Both the position numbers and the translations under genes were made by a program. Positions 39,295 through 46,880 of a stretch of 64,000 nucleotides of DNA are shown here, piece by piece. Source of the stretch: Virgisporangium aurantiacum (lineage in GTDB: Bacteria > Actinomycetota > Actinomycetes > Mycobacteriales > Micromonosporaceae); the NCBI RefSeq assembly GCF_016863635.1, contig NZ_BOPG01000002.1, positions 1 to 64,000 on the forward strand, written 5' to 3'. Numbering within the stretch: position 1 is the first letter of the stretch; the number at the start of each line of letters is the position of its first letter. A model generated the notes under the pieces. The model was given only the letters and a program-made list of their open reading frames with translations, had not been told where the DNA came from and made no database searches.

Positions 39295-40316
39295 GCGGCC
39301 AACTGCTTCGGCTCGCCGGTTGCCATCGCCCCCAGGCCCGGGCCGCCGGTGACCGACGTGATGCGCGGCGGCGGCACGACCTCCAGCAGGCGCCGCGTGA
39401 GCTGCTCGGCGGTGACGCCGTCGGCGACCGCCTCGAAGCTCAGCACCAGCCGGTGGCTCAGGACGTCGACCGCGAGTTCGTGCACGTCCTCGGGCAGCAC
39501 GTACTCGCGGCCGCGGATCAGGGCCAGGGCCCGGGCCGCCGCCGTGAGCCCGAGCGTGGCCCGCGGGCTGGCGCCGTAGGCCAGGTTCGGGGCGACGTCC
39601 GGCGCGCCGAACCGCTGCGGTTGGCGGGTGGCGAGCACCAGCCGGACGACGTACTCGGCGATCGCGTGGTGCACGAAGACGTCCCTGGCCTGGTCCTGGA
39701 GGCTCAGCAGCGTTTCCGGATCGAGGACCGGCTTCGCCGTCGGCCGGCCCGTGCCGAGGCGGTAGAGGATCGCCAGTTCCTCGCCGTCGGTCGGGTAGTC
39801 GACGACGATCTTCATGAGGAAGCGGTCGCGCTGGGCCTCGGGAAGCTGGTAGACGCCCTCCGACTCGATCGGGTTCTGGGTCGCCAGCACCAGGAACGGC
39901 TTCGGCAGTTCGTAGGTGCGCCCGCCGATCGACACCTGACGCTCGGCCATCACCTCCAGCAGCGCCGACTGCACCTTCGCCGGTGCGCGGTTGATCTCGT
40001 CGGCGAGGACGAGGTTGTGCATCACCGGGCCCAGTTCGACGTCGAAGGTCTCCTTCGAGGCCCGGTAGATCCGGGTGCCGACGATGTCGGACGGCACCAG
40101 GTCGGGCGTGAACTGGATCCGGGCGAACGTGCCGCCGACGGCCGTCGCGAGGGTGTGCGCGGCCAACGTCTTGGCCACGCCGGGCACGCCTTCGAGGAGG
40201 CAGTGACCGTCGGCGACGAGCGCGGTGAGCAGGCGCTCGACCATCCGGTCCTGCCCGACGATCACCCGCCGCACCTGGAACATCGCCTGTTCCAGCAGCT
40301 TCGCCGGCTCCGTCAC
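39291..40316 (-). CDS. MoxR-family AAA+ ATPase
   Basis: A 341-residue AAA+ protein: Walker A GVPGVAKT (43-50), Walker B LVLADEINRAP, a QNPIESEG sensor-1 region and LGLTAAARALALIRGR near the C-terminus. MoxR ATPases are chaperone-like and work with vWA/DUF58 partners to mature or remodel other proteins. The GTG start overlaps the stop of the small secreted protein by 4 nt (GTGA). Confidence 0.93.
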   Translation of the reverse strand: MTEPAKLLEQAMFQVRRVIVGQDRMVERLLTALVADGHCLLEGVPGVAKTLAAHTLATAVGGTFARIQFTPDLVPSDIVGTRIYRASKETFDVELGPVMHNLVLADEINRAPAKVQSALLEVMAERQVSIGGRTYELPKPFLVLATQNPIESEGVYQLPEAQRDRFLMKIVVDYPTDGEELAILYRLGTGRPTAKPVLDPETLLSLQDQARDVFVHHAIAEYVVRLVLATRQPQRFGAPDVAPNLAYGASPRATLGLTAAARALALIRGREYVLPEDVHELAVDVLSHRLVLSFEAVADGVTAEQLTRRLLEVVPPPRITSVTGGPGLGAMATGEPKQLAA

Positions 40317-40534
40317 AGGTTCTCTCCGGTTCCGGTTTCAGTGTTGCCGTTGTTGTTCTCGCCCTTGTCCGGGCAGTCGCCGCGGGTCTGCTCGCCGCCC
40401 TGATCCACCACCCGGACGATCTGCTCGCCGGTGCCGGAGTCCGGGTCGCCGGCCGCGTAGGCGACGCCGCCCACCGCGAGCGCCGCGCCGATCGCGCCGG
40501 CCGCCACGACTCCTGCCATCACTGATTTCCGCAC
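40313..40534 (-). CDS. small secreted acidic protein coupled to moxR
   Basis: A 73-residue protein beginning VRKSVMAGVVAAGAIGAALAVGGVAYAA, a Sec signal peptide with likely cleavage near residue 28. The mature part of about 45 residues is acidic and low complexity (GDPDSGTGEQ, NNNGNTETGTGENL) with one Cys. The GTG at 40534 follows AAGGGG by 8 nt; GTG at 40543 is an alternative. It is the first gene of the MoxR-DUF58-vWA operon and is translationally coupled, so it may be a substrate or partner of the system. No family was recognised. Confidence 0.62.
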   Translation of the reverse strand: MRKSVMAGVVAAGAIGAALAVGGVAYAAGDPDSGTGEQIVRVVDQGGEQTRGDCPDKGENNNGNTETGTGENL

Positions 40535-40637
40535 TGGGTCCACCCCTTCGTTGGTCTGGACCCATGCCACCAGCGGGCGCCGAAAGCAATCCGAAAACAT
40601 TGGCCTCCGGAAGCCTTTCCTGGCAACGTTCGCAGGC

Positions 40638-41570
40638 ATGGCGCTGTTGGAACTGGACCCGGACGACCGCACGCTGCACGGTTTCTTCTCCCCCGGCCGC
40701 GAGCCCGTGCTCACGATCGACCCCGGCGACACCGTGCGGTACCGCACCCTCGACTCGGGCTGGTCGGCCGGCCAGTACCGGCACGACGTGCCGTTCCCCG
40801 ACCGACCCCGGGTGCCGCAGCACCAGCCGTCGTACGGGCACGCGCTCGTCGGGCCCGTGTACGTGCGCGGCGCCACGCCGGGCACCACGCTGGCGGTGCG
40901 GATCGACGCCGTGGAGCCCGGCGGGTGGGGCTACTGCGTCGGCGGTGGCTGGCCGAGCGTGTTCAACGAGCGGTACGGGCTGACCGGCGAGGGGATCGTG
41001 CACACCTGGACGCTGGCCGACGGCATCGGCCGCAACCAGCACGGGCACACGGTGACGCTGCGGCCGTTCATGGGGGTGATGGGGCTGCCGCCGGCGGAGC
41101 CCGGTGACCACTCGACGATCCCGCCCCGGTTCTGCGGCGGCAACCTCGACTGCAAGGAACTGGTGGTCGGCAGCACGCTCTACCTGCCGGTGACCGTGCC
41201 CGGTGCGCTGTTCTCGGTGGGCGACGGGCACGCCGCCCAGGGCGACGGCGAGGTGAGCGGCACCGCGATCGAGTGTCCGATGGACCGGGTCGAGCTGACC
41301 TTCGACGTCCGCGACGACCTCCCGTTGACGGCGCCGTTCGCGGAGACGCCGGCCGGCCTCGTGACCATGGGCCTCGGCGCCACCCTCGACGACGCGACAT
41401 ATATGGCGCTCGATGGGATGTTCACCCAGCTGTCCAGGCTGTACGGGGTGTCCCGGCCCGACGCGCTGGCACTGGCGAGCGTGGCGGTCGACGTACGGGT
41501 CACCCAGATCGTCAACCAGGTGGTCGGCGCCCACGCTGTGCTGCCGCCGGGAACCCTGAGAACCGGATGA
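40638..41570 (+). CDS. acetamidase/formamidase family protein
   Basis: A 310-residue FmdA/AmdA-family amidase, which hydrolyses formamide or acetamide to the acid and ammonia. Family features are visible: a strand-rich fold with PVYVRGATPGTTLAVRI, the metal-binding GNLDCKELVVGSTLYLPV segment, and SVGDGHAAQGDGEVSGTAIE near the middle. It contains a Cys in the YCVGGG segment. The start is MALLELDP at 40638 (a longer frame would cross the upstream promoter region). It is convergent with soxR, 4 nt apart. Confidence 0.87.
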   Translation: MALLELDPDDRTLHGFFSPGREPVLTIDPGDTVRYRTLDSGWSAGQYRHDVPFPDRPRVPQHQPSYGHALVGPVYVRGATPGTTLAVRIDAVEPGGWGYCVGGGWPSVFNERYGLTGEGIVHTWTLADGIGRNQHGHTVTLRPFMGVMGLPPAEPGDHSTIPPRFCGGNLDCKELVVGSTLYLPVTVPGALFSVGDGHAAQGDGEVSGTAIECPMDRVELTFDVRDDLPLTAPFAETPAGLVTMGLGATLDDATYMALDGMFTQLSRLYGVSRPDALALASVAVDVRVTQIVNQVVGAHAVLPPGTLRTG

Positions 41571-41574
41571 CGAC

Positions 41575-42009
41575 CTAGAGGCGCGGGGCGCCCGGGCCGG
41601 ACGTGGCCAGTTCGTCGTCGGGGTTGGCGAGGGCGCAGCGGTCCAGCGACAGGCATCCGCAGCCGATGCAGTCGTCGAGGTTGTCGCGGAGGCGTTGAAG
41701 GCGTTCGATCCGGTCGTTCAGGGCTGCCCGCCACGTCGCCGACAGGGTGGCCCAGTCGCCGCGGGTGGGTACCCGGCCGTCGGGCAGGGCGGCCAGGGCG
41801 GCCGCGATGTCCTTCAGCGGCATGCCGACGCGCTGGGCGGCGCGCACGAACGCCACCCGGCGCAGCGTGTCGCGGCTGTACCGGCGCTGGTTGCCGGCCG
41901 TGCGGCGGCTGTGGATCAACCCACGTTGCTCGTAGAAGTGCAGCGTCGACACGGCGGCGCCGGAACGGGCGGACAGTTGTCCGACGGTCAGCTCGGCGGA
42001 CTGGGGCAC
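41575..42009 (-). CDS. soxR: redox-sensitive transcriptional activator SoxR
   Basis: A 144-residue MerR-family regulator. The N-terminal helix-turn-helix (ELTVGQLSARSGAAVSTLHFYEQRGLI) is followed by a dimerisation helix and the SoxR iron-sulfur motif CIGCGCLSLDRC (C-x2-C-x-C-x5-C), which holds a [2Fe-2S] cluster oxidised by redox-cycling compounds. In actinomycetes SoxR answers to pigments and antibiotics instead of superoxide. Its target is probably near by: pxpB diverges from the shared promoter palindrome, but no usual soxbox is visible. A TAGGCT box lies 6 nt before the GTG. Confidence 0.9.
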   Translation of the reverse strand: MPQSAELTVGQLSARSGAAVSTLHFYEQRGLIHSRRTAGNQRRYSRDTLRRVAFVRAAQRVGMPLKDIAAALAALPDGRVPTRGDWATLSATWRAALNDRIERLQRLRDNLDDCIGCGCLSLDRCALANPDDELATSGPGAPRL

Positions 42010-42015
42010 CAGGCC

Positions 42016-42028
42016 AGCCTATTAGGCT
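42016..42028. promoter_or_regulatory. palindromic divergent leaderless promoter of soxR and pxpB
   Basis: AGCCTA-T-TAGGCT is a perfect palindrome. On each strand the TAGGCT arm is a TANNNT -10 box, 6 nt from a GTG start (soxR at 42009, pxpB at 42035). One protein bound here would block both -10 boxes at once. No -35 box is clear on either strand. Confidence 0.65.
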
Positions 42029-42034
42029 GCCTGC

Positions 42035-42649
42035 GTGAGAGCAGCGCGCGTGGTGGGACGGACGGCCGTGCTGCTCGAGGTCGGCGGGCACGACGAGGTC
42101 GCCGCCTGGTACGCCGAGCTCGTCAGGCAGCGCGCCGAAGGGCGGATCAGCGCCGTCGACATCGTGCCGGCGGCCCGCACCGTGCTCATCGACGGCGTGC
42201 CGGATCCGCACAAAATGCTGGAAAGCCTTCAAAACGCACCCGATCCGGCAACATCGCGCCGGGACAAGGGCGCGCTGATCACCGTGCCCACCGTCTACGA
42301 CGGCCTCGACCTCGCCGACATCGCCGAGCGCTGGAACACCACCCCGGCCGGCGTCGTCGAACGGCATCAGGAAATCGAGTTCGAGGTGGCGTTCTGCGGG
42401 TTCGCGCCGGGCTTCGCGTACCTCACCGGCCTGCCGCCCGAGCTGCGCGTGCCGCGACTGGGCGAGCCCCGCGTCAGCGTCCCGCGCGGGTCGGTGGCGC
42501 TCGCCGACGAGTATGCCGCGGTCTACCCGGCCGCGTCGCCGGGCGGCTGGCGGTTGCTCGGCCGCACCGACCTCGTCCTATTCGATCTTGACCGGGATCC
42601 GCCCAGCCTGTTCCAACCGGGCACCCGCGTGCGGTTCGAGGCGAAATGA
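42035..42649 (+). CDS. pxpB: 5-oxoprolinase subunit B (PxpB/KipI-like)
   Basis: A 204-residue KipI-type carboxyltransferase-domain subunit of the bacterial 5-oxoprolinase, which with PxpA and PxpC converts 5-oxoproline to glutamate using ATP. The family block FCGFAPGFAYLTGLPPELRVPRL is at about 127-149. The protein ends with the usual GTRVRFE strand. The pxpC start overlaps its stop by 4 nt. The GTG start is 6 nt from a TAGGCT box, with no ribosome-binding site, so its mRNA is probably leaderless. Confidence 0.88.
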   Translation: MRAARVVGRTAVLLEVGGHDEVAAWYAELVRQRAEGRISAVDIVPAARTVLIDGVPDPHKMLESLQNAPDPATSRRDKGALITVPTVYDGLDLADIAERWNTTPAGVVERHQEIEFEVAFCGFAPGFAYLTGLPPELRVPRLGEPRVSVPRGSVALADEYAAVYPAASPGGWRLLGRTDLVLFDLDRDPPSLFQPGTRVRFEAK

Positions 42650-43503
42650 TCACGGTGCTCCGGGCGGGCGCGCTGACGACGGTCCAGGATCAGGGCCGCG
42701 CCGGCCACGCACACCTCGGCGTCCCCACCGCCGGCGCGCTCGACGGCCCCGCGCTGCGCCTGGCCAACCGCCTCGTCGGCAACGACCGGGCCGCGGCCGG
42801 CCTCGAGATCACCGTCTCCGGCTGCCGGCTGCGCGTCCACCGGACCACGATCGTCGCGGTCACCGGCGCGCCCACCACAAAGATCACAGTGGACGCCCGC
42901 AGCGTCGACGCCGGTGTCCCGGTGCCCGTGCCGGCGGGTGCGGTGCTCGACATCGGTCCGGCGACCGCCGGCGTGCGCACCTACCTGGCCGTGGCCGGCG
43001 GGATCGACGTGCCGCCGGTGCTCGGCTCCCGGTCGACCGACACGCTGTCCGGGCTCGGACCGGCACCGCTGCGCGACGGCGACACGCTGCGGGTCGGTGC
43101 GCCCACCGGCCCGGCCGCGCCGGTCTGGTTCACGCCGGCAGCCGACCGCGAGCCGCGGCTGCGCGTCGCCCTCGGCCCCCGCGACGACTGGTTCACCGCC
43201 GACGCGATCGGCACCCTGACCACGGCCACCTGGACCGTCTCGACCAGGTCCAACCGGGTCGCCGCCCGCCTGGAAGGCCCGAAACTCACCCGCGCCAACC
43301 CCGACGAACTACCCAGCGAGGGCATCGTCCTCGGCGCGGTGCAGGTGCCCGCCGGCGGCGAGCCGCTGGTGTTCCTCGCCGACCACCCCACCACCGGCGG
43401 CTATCCGGTGATCGGGGTCGTGCACCCCGACGACCTGCCCCTGCTCGCCCAGTGCCGGCCGGGGGCCACCATCACGTTCACGCAGGGGAAACCATGGACC
43501 TGA
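42646..43503 (+). CDS. pxpC: 5-oxoprolinase subunit C (PxpC/KipA-like)
   Basis: A 285-residue KipA/biotin-dependent-carboxylase-like subunit. Typical strands are seen: LTTVQDQGRAGHAHLGVPTAGALDG at the start, GVRTYLAVAGGIDVPPVLGSRSTD in the middle and LVFLADHPTTGGYPVIGVV near the end. It works with PxpB and PxpA. It overlaps pxpB by 4 nt and pxpA by 10 nt, so the three proteins are translationally coupled. It is cytoplasmic. Confidence 0.9.
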   Translation: MITVLRAGALTTVQDQGRAGHAHLGVPTAGALDGPALRLANRLVGNDRAAAGLEITVSGCRLRVHRTTIVAVTGAPTTKITVDARSVDAGVPVPVPAGAVLDIGPATAGVRTYLAVAGGIDVPPVLGSRSTDTLSGLGPAPLRDGDTLRVGAPTGPAAPVWFTPAADREPRLRVALGPRDDWFTADAIGTLTTATWTVSTRSNRVAARLEGPKLTRANPDELPSEGIVLGAVQVPAGGEPLVFLADHPTTGGYPVIGVVHPDDLPLLAQCRPGATITFTQGKPWT

Positions 43504-44252
43504 ACGCCGACCTGGCCGAGGGCTTCGGCCGCTGGCACCTCACCGAGGACGCGGCCCTGCTCGACTTCGTCACCAGCGCCAACGTCGCCTGCGGCTTCCA
43601 CGCCGGCGACCCGCTGACCATGCGCTCGGTGTGCGCGCTCGCCGCCGCCAAGGGGGTGAGCGTCGGCGCCCAGGTGGGGTACCGCGACCTCGCCGGCTTC
43701 GGCCGCCGGTACATCGCCTACGAGCCCGCCGAGCTGGCCGCCGACGTGCTGTACCAGCTCGCCGCGCTCGACGGCATCGCCCGCACCGCCGGCACCCGGG
43801 TGCGCTACGTCAAGCCGCACGGCGCGCTGTACCACGCGGCCGCGCAGGACCCCGGGCAGGCCGGCGCGGTCGCCGAGGCGGTGGCCGCGTACGACACCGG
43901 CCTCGCCGTGCTCACCCTCCCCGGCTCGCGCCTGATGGACGCCGCCACGCAGAAGGGGCTCAGGTGCGTCCCGGAAGCTTTTCTCGACCGGGCCTACACC
44001 GCGACCGGCGGCCTCGTTCCGCGCGGACAGCCCGGTGCCGTCATCCACGACGCGGCCGAGGTCACCGCGCGGGCCGTGCGGATGGCCGGCGAGGGCACCG
44101 TGGTCGCCGCCGACGGCAGCGTGGTGCGGGTCGCGGCGGAGTCGTTCTGCCTGCACGGCGACACGCCCGCCGCGGTCGACGTCGGTCGGCGGGTGCGGGC
44201 GGCGCTGGAGGAGGCCGGGATCACCGTCGAACCGTTCGTGACCGTAGGCTGA
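43494..44252 (+). CDS. pxpA: 5-oxoprolinase subunit A (PxpA/LamB-YcsF family)
   Basis: A 252-residue LamB/YcsF-family protein. The signature MDLNADLAEGFG is at the N-terminus, followed by SANVACGFHAGDP, GAQVGYRDLAGFGRR, YVKPHGALYH and the C-terminal CLHGDTP. It opens the ring of 5-oxoproline in the PxpABC complex. The ATG starts inside the end of pxpC. The order pxpB-C-A with soxR divergent is seen; a functional link between SoxR and oxoproline (glutathione-like or ergothioneine turnover) is speculation. Confidence 0.92.
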   Translation: MDLNADLAEGFGRWHLTEDAALLDFVTSANVACGFHAGDPLTMRSVCALAAAKGVSVGAQVGYRDLAGFGRRYIAYEPAELAADVLYQLAALDGIARTAGTRVRYVKPHGALYHAAAQDPGQAGAVAEAVAAYDTGLAVLTLPGSRLMDAATQKGLRCVPEAFLDRAYTATGGLVPRGQPGAVIHDAAEVTARAVRMAGEGTVVAADGSVVRVAAESFCLHGDTPAAVDVGRRVRAALEEAGITVEPFVTVG

Positions 44253-44289
44253 GAGCAATCAACTTCCATCGGTTTCTGGGGTGTGCGGC

Positions 44290-45375
44290 GTGAAGGCCAT
44301 GCTTCGGGACGACTCCGCCGAGCGGGCGGCCGAGCCGCCGCCACCGGCGCCGTCGGCCGACAACCGCGCGTCGTTCATGATCGCCGCGATCGCGGTGCTG
44401 GCGATGCTGGCGGTCACCGGGGTGGTGCTGGCCGTCCGCTCGGTCGGCGACGCCGACGACTCCCGTGCCGCCCGCGGCTACCAGGGCGAGATCGACGCGA
44501 CCGAGTCGTTCCGGGCGGTGGCGTTCGACCCCGACGGCACCTGGCTGTTCGCGGCGACCGGTTCGTCGGTCGAGGTCCGGCATCCGGTCACGCACCGGCG
44601 CGACGGCGCGGTGTTCGCGGTCGGCGCCCCGGTCTCGGCGATGGCGATCAGCCCCGACGGGCGCCGGCTGGTCACCGTCAGCGACGACAATGCGATCCGG
44701 GTGTGGGACGTCGCGACCCGGCAGCCGGTCGGTGAGCCGCTGGTCGCCGACGGCCTGCGCCGGGCGTTCTCGATCGCGATCAGCTCCGACGGCACGCTGC
44801 TGGCCGCCGCCGGCGACGGCGGAACCGCGCTGTGGAACCTGGCCGGCCGGGAGTTCGTCGGTCTGCTGGCCGGCATCAACGGGTCGCACTCGTCGGTGGC
44901 GTTCAGCCCGGACGGGTCACGGATCGCCACCGGTGACACCGGCGGCGGCACGGTGACGCTGTGGAACACCAAGACCCGGCAGCCCGACGGTGAGGCGCTG
45001 GTGGCCCACGACCCGGGCGCCCCGATCAACGCGCTGGCCTTCGACCACAGCGGCACGCTGCTGGCCGACGGGAGCGGCGACTTCATTGCCAACGTCTGGA
45101 ACCTGGTGACCCGCGAGCACACCCAGTTCACCGGCAACGAGCTGCAGCCGATCCACTCGGTGATCCTCAGCGACGACGGCCGCACGTTGATCACGGCCAG
45201 CCTCAACGCGGTGCGGATCTACGACGTCCCGGGCGTCGCCCAGGTGGGACAGGTCTTCGTCAAGGACGGCTCGGACGACTGCTGGGACGTCGCGCTGAGC
45301 CCGAACGGCGACACGCTGGCGGTGATCCGCGACCACCGGATCCAGTTCTGGAGCCTGGCGGCCGCCCGCAAGTAG
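44290..45375 (+). CDS. membrane-anchored WD40-repeat protein
   Basis: A 361-residue protein. After about 30 polar, proline-rich residues a single membrane helix (FMIAAIAVLAMLAVTGVVLAV) is followed by WD40-like beta-propeller blades (FRAVAFDPDGTWLFAA, VSAMAISPDGRRLVTVSDDNAIRVWDV, SVAFSPDGSRIATG, VALSPNGDTLAVI). Six or seven blades can be seen. The propeller is probably extracytoplasmic and acts in binding; no enzyme domain is present. A GTG at 44281 is an alternative start. The 11-bp hairpin at its end separates it from zwf. Confidence 0.78.
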   Translation: MKAMLRDDSAERAAEPPPPAPSADNRASFMIAAIAVLAMLAVTGVVLAVRSVGDADDSRAARGYQGEIDATESFRAVAFDPDGTWLFAATGSSVEVRHPVTHRRDGAVFAVGAPVSAMAISPDGRRLVTVSDDNAIRVWDVATRQPVGEPLVADGLRRAFSIAISSDGTLLAAAGDGGTALWNLAGREFVGLLAGINGSHSSVAFSPDGSRIATGDTGGGTVTLWNTKTRQPDGEALVAHDPGAPINALAFDHSGTLLADGSGDFIANVWNLVTREHTQFTGNELQPIHSVILSDDGRTLITASLNAVRIYDVPGVAQVGQVFVKDGSDDCWDVALSPNGDTLAVIRDHRIQFWSLAAARK

Positions 45376-45389
45376 CCCTGCGGGCGGCC
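45360..45389. terminator. bidirectional 11-bp terminator hairpin
   Basis: GGCCGCCCGCA, 8-nt loop containing the TAG stop of the WD40 gene, then TGCGGGCGGCC. It sits between convergent stops (45375 and 45399) and can terminate transcription in both directions. Confidence 0.65.
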
Positions 45390-45398
45390 CCGGCGCTC

Positions 45399-46880
45399 TC
45401 AGCCGTTATGCCAGGCGCGCCCGTCGCGTTCGAGGAGCTGGTCGCCCTCGGTCGGGCCCCAGCTGGCCGCCTCGTAGAACGGGATCCGGCCCTCGCTCTC
45501 CTGCCAGTGGGCGACGATCGGGTCGACGATCCGCCAGCTGTGCTCGACCTCGTCGGACCGGATGAACAGCGTCGGGTCGCCGATCATCGCGTCGAGCAGG
45601 AGCCGCTCGTACGCCTCCGGCGACTCCTCCTTGAACGTCTCCTGGTACGAGAACTCCATCGACGCCGATCGCACCTGGAACGAGTGCCCCGGCACCTTCG
45701 CGCCGAACCGCAGCGTGATGCCCTCGTCGGGCTGGATGCGCAGGATCAGCGCGTCGGGCTTGAGCTCGCTCACCTGGTCGGCCCGGATGGGCAGGTGCGG
45801 CGGACGCTGGAACTGCAGCACCACCTCGGTGAGCCGCCGCGGCAGGCGCTTGCCGGTGCGCACGTAGAACGGCACGCCCGCCCAGCGCCAGTTGTCGACG
45901 TCGAGGCGCAGCGCCGCGTACGTCTCGGTCTTCGACCGCGGGTTGACGCCGACCTCCTCGCGGTAGCCCGGCATCAGCTCGTCGGCCGTGCCGCCGCGGC
46001 TGTACTGGCCGCGCACCGCGATGCGGTCGATGTCGCGGGTGGTGGGCAGCCTGATCGACTGCAGCAGCTTCACCTTCTCGTTGCGCACGTTCTCCGGCGA
46101 GAACGACGCCGGCGGCTCCATCAGCGCCAGCGCGAGCACCTGCAGCACGTGGTTCTGCAGGATGTCGCGGGTGGCGCCGGCGTGCTCGTAGAAGCTGCCC
46201 CGGGTGCCGACGCCGAGCGTCTCGGCGACCGTGATCTGCACGTGGTCGACCCACGTGCGATCCCAGATCGGCTGGAAGATCGCGTTGGCGAACCGCAGCG
46301 CCAGCACGTTCTGCACCGTGTCCTTGCCGAGGTAGTGGTCGATGCGGAACACCTGCGACTCGTCGAACCCGGCGTGCACCGTGTCGTCGAGCGCCTTGGC
46401 GCTGGCCAGGTCGTGGCCGTACGGCTTCTCGATGACGACGCGGGAGAAGCCGTCGGGCGTGGCGCCCCGGTTCAGCCCGGCCGCGGTGAGCCCGCGCACC
46501 ACCGGCTCGAACGCCTGCGCGGGCGTCGACAGGTAGAACACCCGGCTCCCGCCGGTGCCGTGCTGCTGGTCGATCTCGTCGAGCAGCGTCTTGAGCCGCG
46601 CGTAGGTGTCGGGGTCGTCGTAGCCGCCGGCGAGGTAGCGGAACCGCTCCAGCAGGCCGTTGTCGGGCCCGTTGGAGAGCTTGGCGCGGAACTCGTCGTC
46701 GCTCATCGGGCTGCGGGCCACACCGACGACGGCGAACTCCTTGGCCAGCCGCCTGTGGTGGCTCAGTTGCTTGAGCGCCGGCACCAACTTCCGGGCGGTC
46801 AGGTCACCGGACGCGCCGAAGATCACCAGCGTGGCCGGCGGTGCGCGTCGGTCGTCGGCTTCCACCGGCAGGTCGTTCAT
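45399..46880 (-). CDS. zwf: glucose-6-phosphate 1-dehydrogenase
   Basis: A 493-residue glucose-6-phosphate dehydrogenase, first enzyme of the oxidative pentose phosphate pathway and source of NADPH. The nucleotide-binding FGASGDLTARK is at about 21-31, and RIDHYLGK, the active-site signature, near the middle; KPYGHDL precedes it, and the length is standard. The start MNDLPVEAD at 46880 is chosen because it overlaps the upstream flavoprotein gene by 4 nt. Actinomycetes often have several zwf copies; this one is not in a pentose phosphate cluster. It is probably expressed with the flavoprotein reductase. Confidence 0.92.
   Translation of the reverse strand: MNDLPVEADDRRAPPATLVIFGASGDLTARKLVPALKQLSHHRRLAKEFAVVGVARSPMSDDEFRAKLSNGPDNGLLERFRYLAGGYDDPDTYARLKTLLDEIDQQHGTGGSRVFYLSTPAQAFEPVVRGLTAAGLNRGATPDGFSRVVIEKPYGHDLASAKALDDTVHAGFDESQVFRIDHYLGKDTVQNVLALRFANAIFQPIWDRTWVDHVQITVAETLGVGTRGSFYEHAGATRDILQNHVLQVLALALMEPPASFSPENVRNEKVKLLQSIRLPTTRDIDRIAVRGQYSRGGTADELMPGYREEVGVNPRSKTETYAALRLDVDNWRWAGVPFYVRTGKRLPRRLTEVVLQFQRPPHLPIRADQVSELKPDALILRIQPDEGITLRFGAKVPGHSFQVRSASMEFSYQETFKEESPEAYERLLLDAMIGDPTLFIRSDEVEHSWRIVDPIVAHWQESEGRIPFYEAASWGPTEGDQLLERDGRAWHNG

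Noticed and set aside
41571-41600. A terminator between the formamidase and soxR
   Set aside because: Only 4 nt separate the stops and no stem of useful length was found.
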